A stretch of 64,000 nucleotides of DNA from Massilibacillus massiliensis. Lineage in GTDB: Bacteria > Bacillota > Negativicutes > FLKF01. Positions 18,841-28,383 of the stretch are shown piece after piece (the stretch's first letter is position 1; each line of letters starts with the position of its first letter). Made by a program: the position numbers and the translations under genes. The notes below the pieces were generated by a model. The model saw only the letters and a program-made list of their open reading frames with translations. It had not been told where the DNA came from and ran no database searches. The DNA lies in NCBI RefSeq assembly GCF_900086705.1, contig NZ_LT575483.1, forward strand, positions 63,166 to 127,165, written 5' to 3'.

Positions 18841-20600
18841 TCACCTTGTGATAATAATTTTTCAATAAACTCTTGGTCTGGAGTTACATAGATTGTTTTT
18901 TGATTTGTATAAATAACAAAACCCGGCTTTGCTTTTGCTGGTTTTTTTACGTAACGGCGTCTTGTATAATCTACGGCAACATTTGAAGAATTCTGGGCTT
19001 TACTAAAATATGCAGATAATTGTGCTGCTAAAAGCAAGGTAGCTTCAGTAGGTTCTGCGAGTTCACAACGAATAATTACATGCGAACCGGGAATATCTTT
19101 CGTGTGCAGCCAAAAATCATTATAATGTGCTTGTTTAAAAGTTAAGTTGTCATTTTGGTAGTTATTTTTTCCTATTAAAATTGTTGTATGATCTGGTGCT
19201 ATGATTTTAATAGGTGTGGATTTTTTCTCATAAAATTTTTTCTTTTTTTCTTCTTTTAAATATCCACCTGATATAAGTTCTGCTTTGATTTCATGAATTT
19301 CGATTAGAGTAGTGGATGATACTAGTGAGTTTTCAATACTGGATAAATAGAGAAACTCTTCTTGAGATAGGGATATCTGTTCTTCCAATATTTTTTGTGC
19401 CCTTTTTAATTTATTGTACTTTGCATAGTATTGTTGGGCATTTTTAGCCAAGGTTAATAATGGATTTATCGATATCTTAATAAGGTTCTTCTCAGGGTTT
19501 TCATTGTATAAATTGGGCAATATAACTTCAGTATCGTTTTGGTTATATTCCATTTGGTATTGATAAGCCATCAATAAATCGGCTTTTATTTTAAATTCCT
19601 CAGCATCATAGGACTGTTGTAGTTCTTCTTTTAAAATACACAATTTATGATTTAACTTGATCAATTCTGCATGCACAAATTTTTGTAACATTTCTTTGTC
19701 AGGAATCACATAACTTCCTATAATTTCACTAGAAAAAGTGAGTGCTTCGCTTAAGGTATCGAATGTATGTGTGACACATTTTTCTAGATAATGCAGAGGG
19801 AAAGGAGCAATAGCAACAAATTTTTTTTGTAAATCGGTAATTACAGTTGGCTTTATGTCGTTGGTTTTTATCTGTGAAACAATATGTTGTAATGCTTCCT
19901 CCAATGATAACATATCCGATTTTGATAAATCTAAGACCCGTATATCTTTTGCTATTCCTGAAAGCCAACAAATTTCATTGGCGGTAACAGGACCTATTCC
20001 TACAAATGTACCGATAAGTGCTTTGGATAAAGGTAAACTTTGATTTTCTTGTAATCTTTTCAAAGCTTGTTGCGTAGATACTTCTAACAAGTTTAATTTG
20101 TCTTGCCCTGGAGGAAGTTCATATTTTAAACCTGGCAATACTTGTCGTACACGACTGGTTGTACTACCTATTTTTTTTATTGCATCAATAATGAGTTGGT
20201 CTTCTAATAAAATTAAATTGCTATATTTCCCCATAAGTTCAATGATTAATGTTTTTGTTATAATCGTGCCACCAATGCCACGTAAATCAATATCGATACA
20301 GATAATTCTATCTAATGTATGTTGTCTAATTTCTGCAATTCGCCCATCTTCAATTTGTTTTCTTAAGACCATACAAAAAGTTGGTGGTGAAGCCGGATTC
20401 TCTATCACCTTTTCACTTAAATGCACAACCGGATTTTGAGGATGAATGGATATATGCAAGGAGTAATTTCTTCCTGGTTTTCTAACAAGTAATATAACTG
20501 TATTTTTGTTAGGTTGAAATATTTTATCAATGCGTCCTCCAGCTAGACAATGATTTAACTCATTAACCAAAGGATACATAGAAAATCCATCAAGACTCAT
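18819..20600 (-). CDS. rqcH: RqcH/NFACT family ribosome quality control protein
   Basis: RqcH (formerly FbpA/fibronectin-binding) binds stalled 50S subunits and directs C-terminal Ala tailing of nascent chains. The 593-residue protein has the NFACT-N domain (MSLDGFSMYPLVNELNHCL, GGRIDKIFQP), a middle helix-hairpin-helix (LIGTFVGIGPVTANEICWLS), a coiled coil (about residues 320-450) and the NFACT-R domain with DFWLHTKDIPGSHVIIRC. The ATG at 20600 follows GGAGGTAACC on the minus strand. It is the only minus-strand gene in the window. Confidence 0.93.
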
Positions 20601-20631
20601 GGTTACCTCCCTAGAATAATTATTTCAAATC

Positions 20632-20660
20632 AGTATAACATTATCATTATATGAGGTCAA
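20632..20660 (-). promoter_or_regulatory. Sigma-A promoter of rqcH (minus strand)
   Basis: On the minus strand, TTGACC (20660-20655), a 17-base spacer, then TATACT (20637-20632). Its output faces rqcH. The rest of the 129-base divergent gap must hold the promoter of the P-type ATPase; TTGTCA at 20662-20667 is a possible -35 but no -10 at standard spacing is convincing. Confidence 0.75.
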
Positions 20661-20729
20661 ATTGTCATAACCATCTATAGTTCGGAATAAATTACATATA
20701 AAATACTCGTGACATATGAGGTGAATTTT

Positions 20730-23477
20730 ATGAAACTTGACAAATTATATTTACATACAGCAGATGAAGTTTGTAAATTTTTTGATACGGACTCTGTTGA
20801 TGGATTATCTACAAAGGAGGTTAAAAAACGTTTATCCAAATTTGGATTAAATGAACTAAAGGAAGAAGATAAGGTCCCCTTATGGGTACATTTTATAAAG
20901 CAATTCAAAGACTTTATGGTTATTGTTCTCATGATAGCAACAGTTTTATCTATCATATTAGGAGAATATACCGATGCTATAACAATTTTTATTATCATTA
21001 TGCTAAATGCCTTTTTAGGTTTTATCCAAGAATATCGAGCTGAACAGTCTATAAATTCATTAAAAAAGTTAACATCGCAAATTTCAACTGTTGTAAGGAA
21101 TGGCTTTCATCAACAAATAAACTCTACTCAAATTGTTCCTGGTGATCTATTAATTCTTGAACCTGGAAATAAAGTAACTGCTGATGCTAGACTAGTTGAA
21201 ATTCAAAACTTAGAAATTGATGAATCAACATTGACTGGTGAATCTTTACCTGTAAAGAAAGAAATACAGACGGTGACATCAGAAAAATTATCGCTGGGCG
21301 ATAGAACCAATATGGTGTATTCTGGAACGATCGTGCTGAGTGGTAGAGGAAAAGCGGTTGTTTGCACTACTGGCAGTCATACTGAAATTGGAAAGATAGC
21401 CAGTGTATTGCAGAAAAAAGTAACCGAAAAAACACCGTTGGAAAAAAAATTAGAGGAATTAGGTAAAAAATTAGTTTTTTGGTGCATTGCTGTATGTATT
21501 CTAGTATCGATCATTGGAATTCTTAAGGGCGAATCGATTTTTTTAATGTTAATGTCCGGAATTAGTTTAGCAGTTGCAATCATTCCTGAAGGATTACCAG
21601 CTATTGTGACAGTGGCATTGGCCCTAGGCATGCAAAGAATGATTGCACACAATGCCATTGTACGTAGATTGCCTGCAGTAGAAACATTAGGCTGTATTAA
21701 TGTGATCTGCTCTGATAAAACAGGTACTTTGACTAAAAATGAAATGACTGTTCGAAAAATATTTACCTGTAAAAATCGTTATCTAATTACAGGTGATGGT
21801 TATGATATTAAAGGAGATTTTATTAATGTCGATCTAAAAAATGAAGCAAGTAATGATATGGTATTAAAAAAATGTTTGGAATTTTCCAGCTTATGTAATA
21901 ACAGCAGATTGAAAAGAAATAATATTGAAATTTCAGGTGCTTGGCGAAAGAAAAATAATAATTGGACAATTGAAGGCGATCCCACAGAAGGTGCTTTAAT
22001 TATTGTTGCAGCAAAATTTGATATATGGCGCAATATATTAGAAAAGGACTATCAAAAAATAAATGAGATACCTTTTGAATCAAGCCGAGCTAAAATGTCT
22101 GTTGTTTATAGAAAAGGAAATGAATACTTTTTAATTACTAAGGGCGCGCCAGATGAAGTTATTAAATTATGCAGTAAATATAGCAGTGAAGTTAATGATA
22201 ATTTATTAGACGAAGAAAACCGCAAAAAAATAATGCACGAAAATGAAAACATGACAAAAGATGCATTACGAGTATTAGCAATTGCTTATAAGAAGCTAAC
22301 AAAAAATCAACTCGATGGAATAGATGAAACAATAGAAACTGATCTAACATTTGTTGGATTAGTCGGAATGGTCGACCCACCAAGAAGTGAAGCTAAAAAA
22401 GCAATTAAGATATGTAAATTAGCAAAAATTAGACCGATCATGATTACAGGAGATCATCCAAACACAGCTTTAGCAATTGCAAAAGAGTTAGAAATATATG
22501 ATGAAAAAAGAAGCGAGGTATTAACAGGAAAAGAAATCGATAAGTTTACTTCAGATGAACTTGCAAAGCATATAGATACTACAAATGTTTATGCAAGAGT
22601 TTCCCCTTTTCATAAACTTAAAATTGTGCAATGTCTAAAAAAACAAGGTTATGTTGTTGCAATGACTGGAGATGGAGTGAACGATGCACCAGCGGTTAAA
22701 GAGGCAGATATAGGGGTCTGTATGGGGAGAAATGGTACCGATGTCACCAAAGAATCTTCTGATATGATTTTAATTGATGACAATTTTGCAACCATAGTTG
22801 CAGCAGTAGAGGAAGGCCGATCGATTTATGATAATATTCGAAAATTTATTAGATACTTACTTGCTTGTAATACAGGAGAAGTTTTAACAATGTTAATTGC
22901 AAGTTTAATATACTTACCTTTGCCATTATTACCAGTACAAATATTATGGGTTAATTTAATAACGGATGGCTTACCTGCATTGGCTTTGGGCGTGGATAAA
23001 AACAATTCAAACATTATGTGCCGACCTCCAAGAAATAAAAAAGATAGTATTTTTTCAAAAGGATTAAGTAAAAAAATTATTTTTAAAGGTATTCAAATCG
23101 GTTGTAGTACAATACTCGTATTTTCCTTAATTTTATTTTCAAAACATGATTTAGAATTAGCACGAACTATGGCTTTTACTACCTTAGTCTTCTCACAAAT
23201 GTTCCATGTTTTTGATTGCAGGTCTGAATATGTAAATTGTATCGAAGCTGGATTGTTTGAAAATAAATATTTATTAAGTGCAGTTGCTTGTTCAGTTATT
23301 ATGCATATATCAGTTATATATCATCCTTTTTTCAATGACATTTTTTCTACAGTTCCTATGAGTCTTGAAGAATGGGGAATTATCTTATTGATTTCTGGCT
23401 GGAATTTTATTATTAGCGCATTAAAACATATTTTCTCTTATCGTAAAGCTGCTGGAAAAGTTTTTAAAGCAAGATAA
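20730..23477 (+). CDS. Cation-translocating P-type ATPase, calcium type
   Basis: This is a type II P-ATPase that probably exports Ca2+. The 915-residue protein has the N-terminal cation-ATPase domain, the actuator TGES loop (STLTGESLPVKKE), the ion-binding PEGLP in helix M4 (residues 286-290), the phosphorylated Asp329 in DKTGTLT and the hinge MTGDGVNDAPAVKEADIG. The C-terminal helices include LWVNLITDGLPALALGVD, typical of SERCA/PMR1-like pumps. ATG 20730 follows GAGGTGA; a longer GTG form from 20709 is less likely. It stands alone, divergent from rqcH. Confidence 0.93.
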   Translation: MKLDKLYLHTADEVCKFFDTDSVDGLSTKEVKKRLSKFGLNELKEEDKVPLWVHFIKQFKDFMVIVLMIATVLSIILGEYTDAITIFIIIMLNAFLGFIQEYRAEQSINSLKKLTSQISTVVRNGFHQQINSTQIVPGDLLILEPGNKVTADARLVEIQNLEIDESTLTGESLPVKKEIQTVTSEKLSLGDRTNMVYSGTIVLSGRGKAVVCTTGSHTEIGKIASVLQKKVTEKTPLEKKLEELGKKLVFWCIAVCILVSIIGILKGESIFLMLMSGISLAVAIIPEGLPAIVTVALALGMQRMIAHNAIVRRLPAVETLGCINVICSDKTGTLTKNEMTVRKIFTCKNRYLITGDGYDIKGDFINVDLKNEASNDMVLKKCLEFSSLCNNSRLKRNNIEISGAWRKKNNNWTIEGDPTEGALIIVAAKFDIWRNILEKDYQKINEIPFESSRAKMSVVYRKGNEYFLITKGAPDEVIKLCSKYSSEVNDNLLDEENRKKIMHENENMTKDALRVLAIAYKKLTKNQLDGIDETIETDLTFVGLVGMVDPPRSEAKKAIKICKLAKIRPIMITGDHPNTALAIAKELEIYDEKRSEVLTGKEIDKFTSDELAKHIDTTNVYARVSPFHKLKIVQCLKKQGYVVAMTGDGVNDAPAVKEADIGVCMGRNGTDVTKESSDMILIDDNFATIVAAVEEGRSIYDNIRKFIRYLLACNTGEVLTMLIASLIYLPLPLLPVQILWVNLITDGLPALALGVDKNNSNIMCRPPRNKKDSIFSKGLSKKIIFKGIQIGCSTILVFSLILFSKHDLELARTMAFTTLVFSQMFHVFDCRSEYVNCIEAGLFENKYLLSAVACSVIMHISVIYHPFFNDIFSTVPMSLEEWGIILLISGWNFIISALKHIFSYRKAAGKVFKAR

Positions 23478-23512
23478 CGGGATAAACTTTTTATTAGTTT
23501 ATAAAAATAATG

Positions 23513-23556
23513 ATTTAACTGATACTAAGCATCTTGTAGTATCAGTTAAATTTTTG
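23513..23556 (+). terminator. Terminator after the P-type ATPase
   Basis: ATTTAACTGATACTA (23513-23527) pairs perfectly with TAGTATCAGTTAAAT (23537-23551), followed by TTTTG. Confidence 0.88.
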
Positions 23557-23657
23557 TTTATCAATCTCATATTTTTAGAGGAAAATTCCTTATTATGCGG
23601 AATATTGATATACTAAGAACGATTCTATCTTGTCTATGGAGAAGGTGTCTTAATAAA

Positions 23658-24542
23658 ATGCAAAGTATGACGGGGTTCGGTTTTGGAGAATATTTAGATA
23701 GCGAAAGTAAATTTACGGTTGAGATAAAGACAGTAAATCATCGTTATAGTGATCTTATTATACGTATGCCACCCACATTGAATTCTTTGGAAGATAAAAT
23801 TAGAAAGTTTATATCAAGTAAATTATATAGGGGCAGAGTAGATCTGTTTATTTCTTGGGAAGAATATAAAAATACATATACTAAAATAAAAGTTGACAAA
23901 GATTTAGCTATAGCTTACCATAGTGCTTTAAGGGAATTAAGCACAGCATTGAAATTACAAGAGCCCGAAAATGTACATGATATAGCAAAATATCAAAATG
24001 TATTGTATTTTGAGGAAATTACAGCAAATACTGCTTCGTTATGGGATAAGTTAAAAGATGCTTTGGACATTGCAGTTCATCATTTGAAAGATATGCGAAC
24101 TGTAGAGGGTGAAAATATTTTTAAAGATTTAATAGATCGTATTCATAAATTAAATCTTTTGGTAGATCATATAGAAGAACGTGCTCCAATAGTCATTGAA
24201 ATCTATCACCAAAATCTTTTAGAAAAAATAAAAGATTTGTTAGTTCCTATAGGTGGAAATATTGATGAAGTTCGTTTGGTTCAAGAAACTGCTTTATTTG
24301 CTGAAAAAACCAATTTCACAGAAGAAGTTGTTCGTTTAAGAAGTCATTTAGCACAGTTTAGAGAAACAATGTTAATCTCAGAAGAGAGTATTGGAAGAAA
24401 ACTAGACTTTATCACACAAGAAATGAATAGAGAGGCTAACACAATTGCTTCAAAGGCAAATGATTTTACAATTGCCAATTATATTGTTGATATAAAAAGC
24501 CAAATTGAAAAAGTTAGAGAACAAGTCCAAAATATAGAATAA
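23658..24542 (+). CDS. YicC/YloC family endoribonuclease
   Basis: YicC-type proteins are RNA-degrading enzymes in bacteria. The 294-residue protein has the family start MQSMTGFGFGEY, the N-terminal block VEIKTVNHRYSDLIIRMP, and the C-terminal DUF1732 part with GRKLDFITQEMNREANTIASK. ATG 23658 was chosen because family members begin M-x-x-S-M-T-G-F-G; a longer in-frame start at 23595 would add 21 unmatched residues. It heads the yicC-remA-gmk-rpoZ-coaBC-(metK) run common in Firmicutes. Confidence 0.95.
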   Translation: MQSMTGFGFGEYLDSESKFTVEIKTVNHRYSDLIIRMPPTLNSLEDKIRKFISSKLYRGRVDLFISWEEYKNTYTKIKVDKDLAIAYHSALRELSTALKLQEPENVHDIAKYQNVLYFEEITANTASLWDKLKDALDIAVHHLKDMRTVEGENIFKDLIDRIHKLNLLVDHIEERAPIVIEIYHQNLLEKIKDLLVPIGGNIDEVRLVQETALFAEKTNFTEEVVRLRSHLAQFRETMLISEESIGRKLDFITQEMNREANTIASKANDFTIANYIVDIKSQIEKVREQVQNIE

Positions 24543-24569
24543 ACTTAGGATATCGAGAGGGGTTTGTAT

Positions 24570-24833
24570 ATGGAGATAAAGCTTATAAATATAGGGTTCG
24601 GTAATATTGTTTCTGCCAATCGAATTATTTCAATTGTGAGTCCAGAATCAGCACCTATTAAACGAATTATCCAGGAAGCAAGAGATCGTGGAATGCTAAT
24701 AGATGCAACCTATGGTAGACGTACTAGGGCTGTTATCATCGCTGACAGTGATCATGTCATTTTATCTGCAGTACAACCAGAAACTGTTGCGCATCGTTTA
24801 GTGAGTAAAGAAAGTGACGAAGCTACAGAATAG
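24570..24833 (+). CDS. remA: RemA-like DNA-binding regulator (DUF370)
   Basis: RemA of B. subtilis binds DNA as a ring oligomer and activates biofilm matrix and osmoprotection genes. The 87-residue protein has the family sequence [18 protein letters not shown] and [23 protein letters not shown] 24570 follows AGAGGGG; a TTG at 24564 is in frame but poorly placed. It lies between yicC and gmk, its conserved position. Confidence 0.93.
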   Translation: MEIKLINIGFGNIVSANRIISIVSPESAPIKRIIQEARDRGMLIDATYGRRTRAVIIADSDHVILSAVQPETVAHRLVSKESDEATE

Positions 24834-24860
24834 TTAAGGTTTATGGAAGGAATTTATGAA

Positions 24861-25484
24861 ATGCAACAAAGTGGAAATCTAATCGTTATATCAGGACCAT
24901 CAGCTACAGGAAAAGGAACTATATGCAAAGAGTTGTTAAAACAATATAAAGATATTTCTTACTCAATATCAGCTACAACTAGAGCTCCTCGTGAAGGAGA
25001 GATCAATGGCTTGAATTATTGGTTTGTTTCAAAAAATGAATTTCAACGAATGATCGATGAGGGCAAGTTGTTAGAATGGGCGGAAGTATACGGTAATTAT
25101 TATGGAACACCGATTGATAAAATTAATGATGCACTTGCTTCCGGAAAAGATATTATCTTAGAAATTGATACACAAGGCGCTATGCAAGTAAAAAAATGCT
25201 TTCCACAAGGGATTTTTATCTACATAGTACCACCATCATTGGATGAACTAGTCAAAAGAATTAATAATCGTGGTACGGACTCAACTGAGAGTATTGAGTG
25301 TCGGCTAAATTCTGCAGCAGAAGAAATTAGTAATGCTGTAAACTATCATTATGTCATTGTCAATGATATTGTGTCATCCGCAGTAGAAAAGATTATCGCA
25401 ATTATTAAAGCTGAAAAATGCAATGTATTGCGAAATATAGAATTAATAAAAAATATATCTAAATATAAAGGAGAAGTTAAATGA
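24861..25484 (+). CDS. gmk: Guanylate kinase
   Basis: Gmk converts GMP to GDP with ATP. The 207-residue protein has the P-loop SGPSATGKGT (residues 11-20), the GMP-binding block SISATTRAPREGEINGLNYWFV and the VYGNYYGTP segment. ATG 24861 is eight bases after GGAAGGAA and gives the usual short N-terminus; 24843 is also in frame. Its stop overlaps the rpoZ start. Confidence 0.95.
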   Translation: MQQSGNLIVISGPSATGKGTICKELLKQYKDISYSISATTRAPREGEINGLNYWFVSKNEFQRMIDEGKLLEWAEVYGNYYGTPIDKINDALASGKDIILEIDTQGAMQVKKCFPQGIFIYIVPPSLDELVKRINNRGTDSTESIECRLNSAAEEISNAVNYHYVIVNDIVSSAVEKIIAIIKAEKCNVLRNIELIKNISKYKGEVK

Positions 25485-25687
25485 TTAATCCATCGTTAGA
25501 TGTTCTTGTAAAAAAGGTTGATAGTAAATATACATTGGTAGTTCTTGCCGCTAAAAGAGCACGCGCTCTTATGGATGGCGATCAAATCACGGTTCATACA
25601 AAATCCAATAAAAAGGTTACAAACGCGTTAGAAGAAATTGTAAATGATAAAATTACTTATGAAAGAACTAAAAATGGTATTAAATAG
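25481..25687 (+). CDS. rpoZ: RNA polymerase omega subunit
   Basis: Omega helps assemble the beta-prime subunit. The 68-residue protein reads MINPSLDVLVKKVDSKYTLV, then AAKRARALMDG, the family core. The ATGA overlaps the gmk stop; AAAGGAGAAG serves as ribosome site. Confidence 0.93.
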   Translation: MINPSLDVLVKKVDSKYTLVVLAAKRARALMDGDQITVHTKSNKKVTNALEEIVNDKITYERTKNGIK

Positions 25688-25697
25688 GTGATTGCTA

Positions 25698-26897
25698 ATG
25701 TTTAACGGAAAAAATGTTGTACTTGGAGTTAGTGGCGGAATTTCTGTTTATAAATCGGTTGAAATTGTTAGTCGATTACGAAAGTTAGGGATATCTGTAC
25801 ATGTCATCATGACGGAATCCGCCGCTAAATTTGTAACACCACTTACTTTTCGAGAAATTAGTTCAAATCAAGTTGTAACAAGCATGTGGGAAAAAAACAC
25901 AAACTGGAATGTTGAACATATTGCATTAGCCAATTTAGCAGATTTGTTTGTAGTTGCTCCTGCGACGGCGAATATAATCGGTAAAGTAGCAAATGGAATC
26001 GCTGATGATATGTTATCTACTACAATTATGGCCACAAAAGCACCTGTGATTTTTGCACCTGCGATGAATACTAACATGTTTTTAAATCCTATCGTACAAA
26101 ATAATTTAACAAAATTGACTTCTAATGGGTATCAAATTATTCCTCCTGCAAACGGACGATTAGCTTGTGGCGTAGAAGGCGTGGGGCGTTTACCAGAACC
26201 AGAGTTTATTGTGGATTTTATAAAAGCTCAGTTTATGTATGCTAATGAGTTAAAGAATAAAAAAGTTTTGGTTACGGCTGCAGGTACAATTGAACCAATT
26301 GATCCTGTAAGATACATAGGAAATCGTTCTAGTGGGAAAATGGGTTATGCGATTGCGAGGGAAGCAAAAAATCGTGGTGCGGAGGTTGTGTTAATTTCTG
26401 GTCCGACAGCGTTGGCTCCAATTGAAGGAGTTCATACTATTAAAGTTGAGACAGCGGAACAGATGCGAACTGCTGTTTTAAAAGAATTTCCGGACAGCAA
26501 TATTATAATTAAGGCAGCTGCCGTAGCCGATTACCGCGCAAAAAAAGTAGAGCCTAATAAAATAAAAAAAGATGATGACACTTTAAATTTAGTATTAGAA
26601 AAAAATCCAGATATTTTACTAGAGTTAGGCACCTTTAAAAAGAACAATCAATTTTTAGTTGGTTTTGCTGCTGAATCACAAAACTTAGTAAAATATGCAA
26701 AACAAAAACTGGAACGTAAAAACTTAGATATGATTGTCGCAAATGATATTACACTAAAAAATGCGGGATTCAATATAGATACTAATATTATTAAACTCTT
26801 ATATAAAACTGGTGACATTGAAGATTTCCCTGTAATGTCTAAGGACGCAATTGCAAAAATTATTTTAGATAAAATAATTTTGAACTATAAATTATAG
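25698..26897 (+). CDS. coaBC: Bifunctional phosphopantothenoylcysteine decarboxylase / phosphopantothenate-cysteine ligase
   Basis: CoaBC makes 4'-phosphopantetheine for coenzyme A. The N-terminal CoaC flavin domain (about residues 1-180) has GVSGGISVYKSVEIV, and APAMNTNMF with the conserved Asn; LACGVEGVGRLPEP is the substrate clamp. The CoaB domain follows (VLVTAAGTIEPIDPVRYIGN, RSSGKMGYAIA, IKAAAVADYRAK). The length is 399 residues. ATG 25698 is preferred over the in-frame TTG at 25692. Confidence 0.96.
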   Translation: MFNGKNVVLGVSGGISVYKSVEIVSRLRKLGISVHVIMTESAAKFVTPLTFREISSNQVVTSMWEKNTNWNVEHIALANLADLFVVAPATANIIGKVANGIADDMLSTTIMATKAPVIFAPAMNTNMFLNPIVQNNLTKLTSNGYQIIPPANGRLACGVEGVGRLPEPEFIVDFIKAQFMYANELKNKKVLVTAAGTIEPIDPVRYIGNRSSGKMGYAIAREAKNRGAEVVLISGPTALAPIEGVHTIKVETAEQMRTAVLKEFPDSNIIIKAAAVADYRAKKVEPNKIKKDDDTLNLVLEKNPDILLELGTFKKNNQFLVGFAAESQNLVKYAKQKLERKNLDMIVANDITLKNAGFNIDTNIIKLLYKTGDIEDFPVMSKDAIAKIILDKIILNYKL

Positions 26898-26898
26898 G

Positions 26899-26927
26899 TT
26901 GCTTTTTTCTGATAAATCATTTAGAAT
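26899..26927 (+). promoter_or_regulatory. Sigma-A promoter of the metK riboswitch leader
   Basis: TTGCTT (26899-26904), a 17-base spacer, then TAGAAT (26922-26927). Transcription would start near 26934, about 23 bases before the SAM aptamer. Confidence 0.6.
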
Positions 26928-26956
26928 AATATCAAGTTATATTAATTGAATATAAA

Positions 26957-27087
26957 ACTCATCAAGAGTAGTGGAGGGAATGGCCCAATGAAGCTCGGCA
27001 ACCATTGATTTATCAAAACGGTGCCAAATCCTGTAGCAGGTCTACAAGATGAGAGTATAAATGCTCTCTTTACGGAGAGTTTTTTTA
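26957..27087 (+). promoter_or_regulatory. SAM-I riboswitch (S-box) controlling metK
   Basis: The aptamer has the S-box sequence order: ATCAAGAGTAGTGGAGGGA (26961-26979), GCCCAATGAAGCTCGGCAAC, GGTGCCAAATCC (27020-27031), and GATGAGAGT (27048-27056) closing helix P1. The expression platform is a terminator, CTCTC (27064-27068) with GAGAG (27075-27079), plus seven or more T. GAGAG at 27051-27055 can pair with the same CTCTC as an alternative. SAM binding should terminate transcription before metK. Confidence 0.95.
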
Positions 27088-27113
27088 TTGCGATATTGAG
27101 AAGGAGGCGTATT

Positions 27114-28307
27114 ATGAGTAAAAAACGTGTATTATTTACATCAGAATCTGTTACAGAAGGTCATCCGGATAAAATAGCAGACCAAATTTCTGATAGTGTT
27201 TTAGATGCAATTTTAGCACAAGATCCTATGGGACGCGTTGCATGTGAGACGTTGATAACCACAGGCCAGGTACATGTCGTTGGAGAAATAACAACAAAAT
27301 GTTATGTTGACATACCTAAAATAGTTAGAGAAACGATCCGGAAAATTGGCTATACTAGAGCCAAATATGGTTTCGATGCCGATACGTGTGGCGTTTTAAT
27401 ATCCATCGATGAACAATCTTCGGATATCGCTATGGGCGTCGATAAAGCTTTGGAAGCAAAAAAAGGATCTATGGATGAAAAAATTGAAGCGATTGGGGCT
27501 GGCGATCAGGGGATGATGTTTGGGTATGCGACAAACGAAACACCTGAATATATGCCACTAACGATTTCACTTGCGCATAAATTAGCCCGTCGCTTAACTG
27601 AAGTTCGTAAAAGCAAAGAACTTTCTTATTTACGTCCAGATGGAAAAACCCAAGTTACTGTAGCCTATGAAGATGGAAAACCTGTACACATTGATACAGT
27701 CGTTATTTCTACACAACATGGTCCAGAAGTTGATTTACTTACGATTGAAAAAGATTTAATTGAAAAAGTTATTAAACCAATTTTACCATCATCTTTATTG
27801 GATGATACAACAAAATATTACATTAATCCTACCGGACAATTCATCATTGGTGGTCCGCAAGGAGATGCTGGGTTGACTGGTCGTAAAATTATTGTGGATA
27901 CGTACGGTGGTATGGCACGTCACGGTGGTGGTGCTTTTTCTGGTAAAGATCCTACAAAAGTCGACAGATCAGCAGCTTATGCTGCGAGATATGTAGCGAA
28001 AAATGTAGTAGCTGCCGGACTTGCTGACAAATGTGAAATTCAAATTGCTTATGCAATTGGCGTTGCGCGTCCCGTATCAATTATGGTTGAAACATTTGGT
28101 ACAGGTAAAGTAAGTGAAGCTTTAATTGCTGAACTTATTCAAAAGAATTTTGACTTAAGGCCTGCGGGAATTATTAAAACATTAGATTTACGTCGCCCAA
28201 TATATAGTCAAACTGCTGCGTATGGTCATTTCGGCCGTACTGACGTGGATCTTCCTTGGGAGCGTACAGATAAAGCTGAAATCTTAAGAAAAGAAGCAAA
28301 TCTATAA
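27114..28307 (+). CDS. metK: S-adenosylmethionine synthase
   Basis: MetK makes SAM from methionine and ATP. The 397-residue protein has [19 protein letters not shown] near the start, [12 protein letters not shown], and the C-terminal [20 protein letters not shown] loop that binds ATP/phosphate. ATG 27114 follows AAGGAGGC; an upstream in-frame ATG at 27021 lies inside the riboswitch and is not used. SAM-I riboswitch control is expected. Confidence 0.97.
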   Translation: MSKKRVLFTSESVTEGHPDKIADQISDSVLDAILAQDPMGRVACETLITTGQVHVVGEITTKCYVDIPKIVRETIRKIGYTRAKYGFDADTCGVLISIDEQSSDIAMGVDKALEAKKGSMDEKIEAIGAGDQGMMFGYATNETPEYMPLTISLAHKLARRLTEVRKSKELSYLRPDGKTQVTVAYEDGKPVHIDTVVISTQHGPEVDLLTIEKDLIEKVIKPILPSSLLDDTTKYYINPTGQFIIGGPQGDAGLTGRKIIVDTYGGMARHGGGAFSGKDPTKVDRSAAYAARYVAKNVVAAGLADKCEIQIAYAIGVARPVSIMVETFGTGKVSEALIAELIQKNFDLRPAGIIKTLDLRRPIYSQTAAYGHFGRTDVDLPWERTDKAEILRKEANL

Positions 28308-28315
28308 AGCACTGT

Positions 28316-28352
28316 TAATAAAAGGGGCTCTCTTACGAGAACCCTTTTATTA
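28316..28352 (+). terminator. Terminator after metK
   Basis: TAATAAAAGGG (28316-28326) pairs with CCCTTTTATTA (28342-28352) and an inner TCTC/GAGA, with a small internal loop. It is symmetric and can act in either direction. Confidence 0.8.
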
Positions 28353-28383
28353 TTTATTAAATAAATAAAATATGGTGATGAAA

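Noticed and set aside
27021-27113. Upstream extension of MetK
   Set aside because: It would translate the SAM-I riboswitch; MetK homology begins at 27114 with a proper ribosome site.
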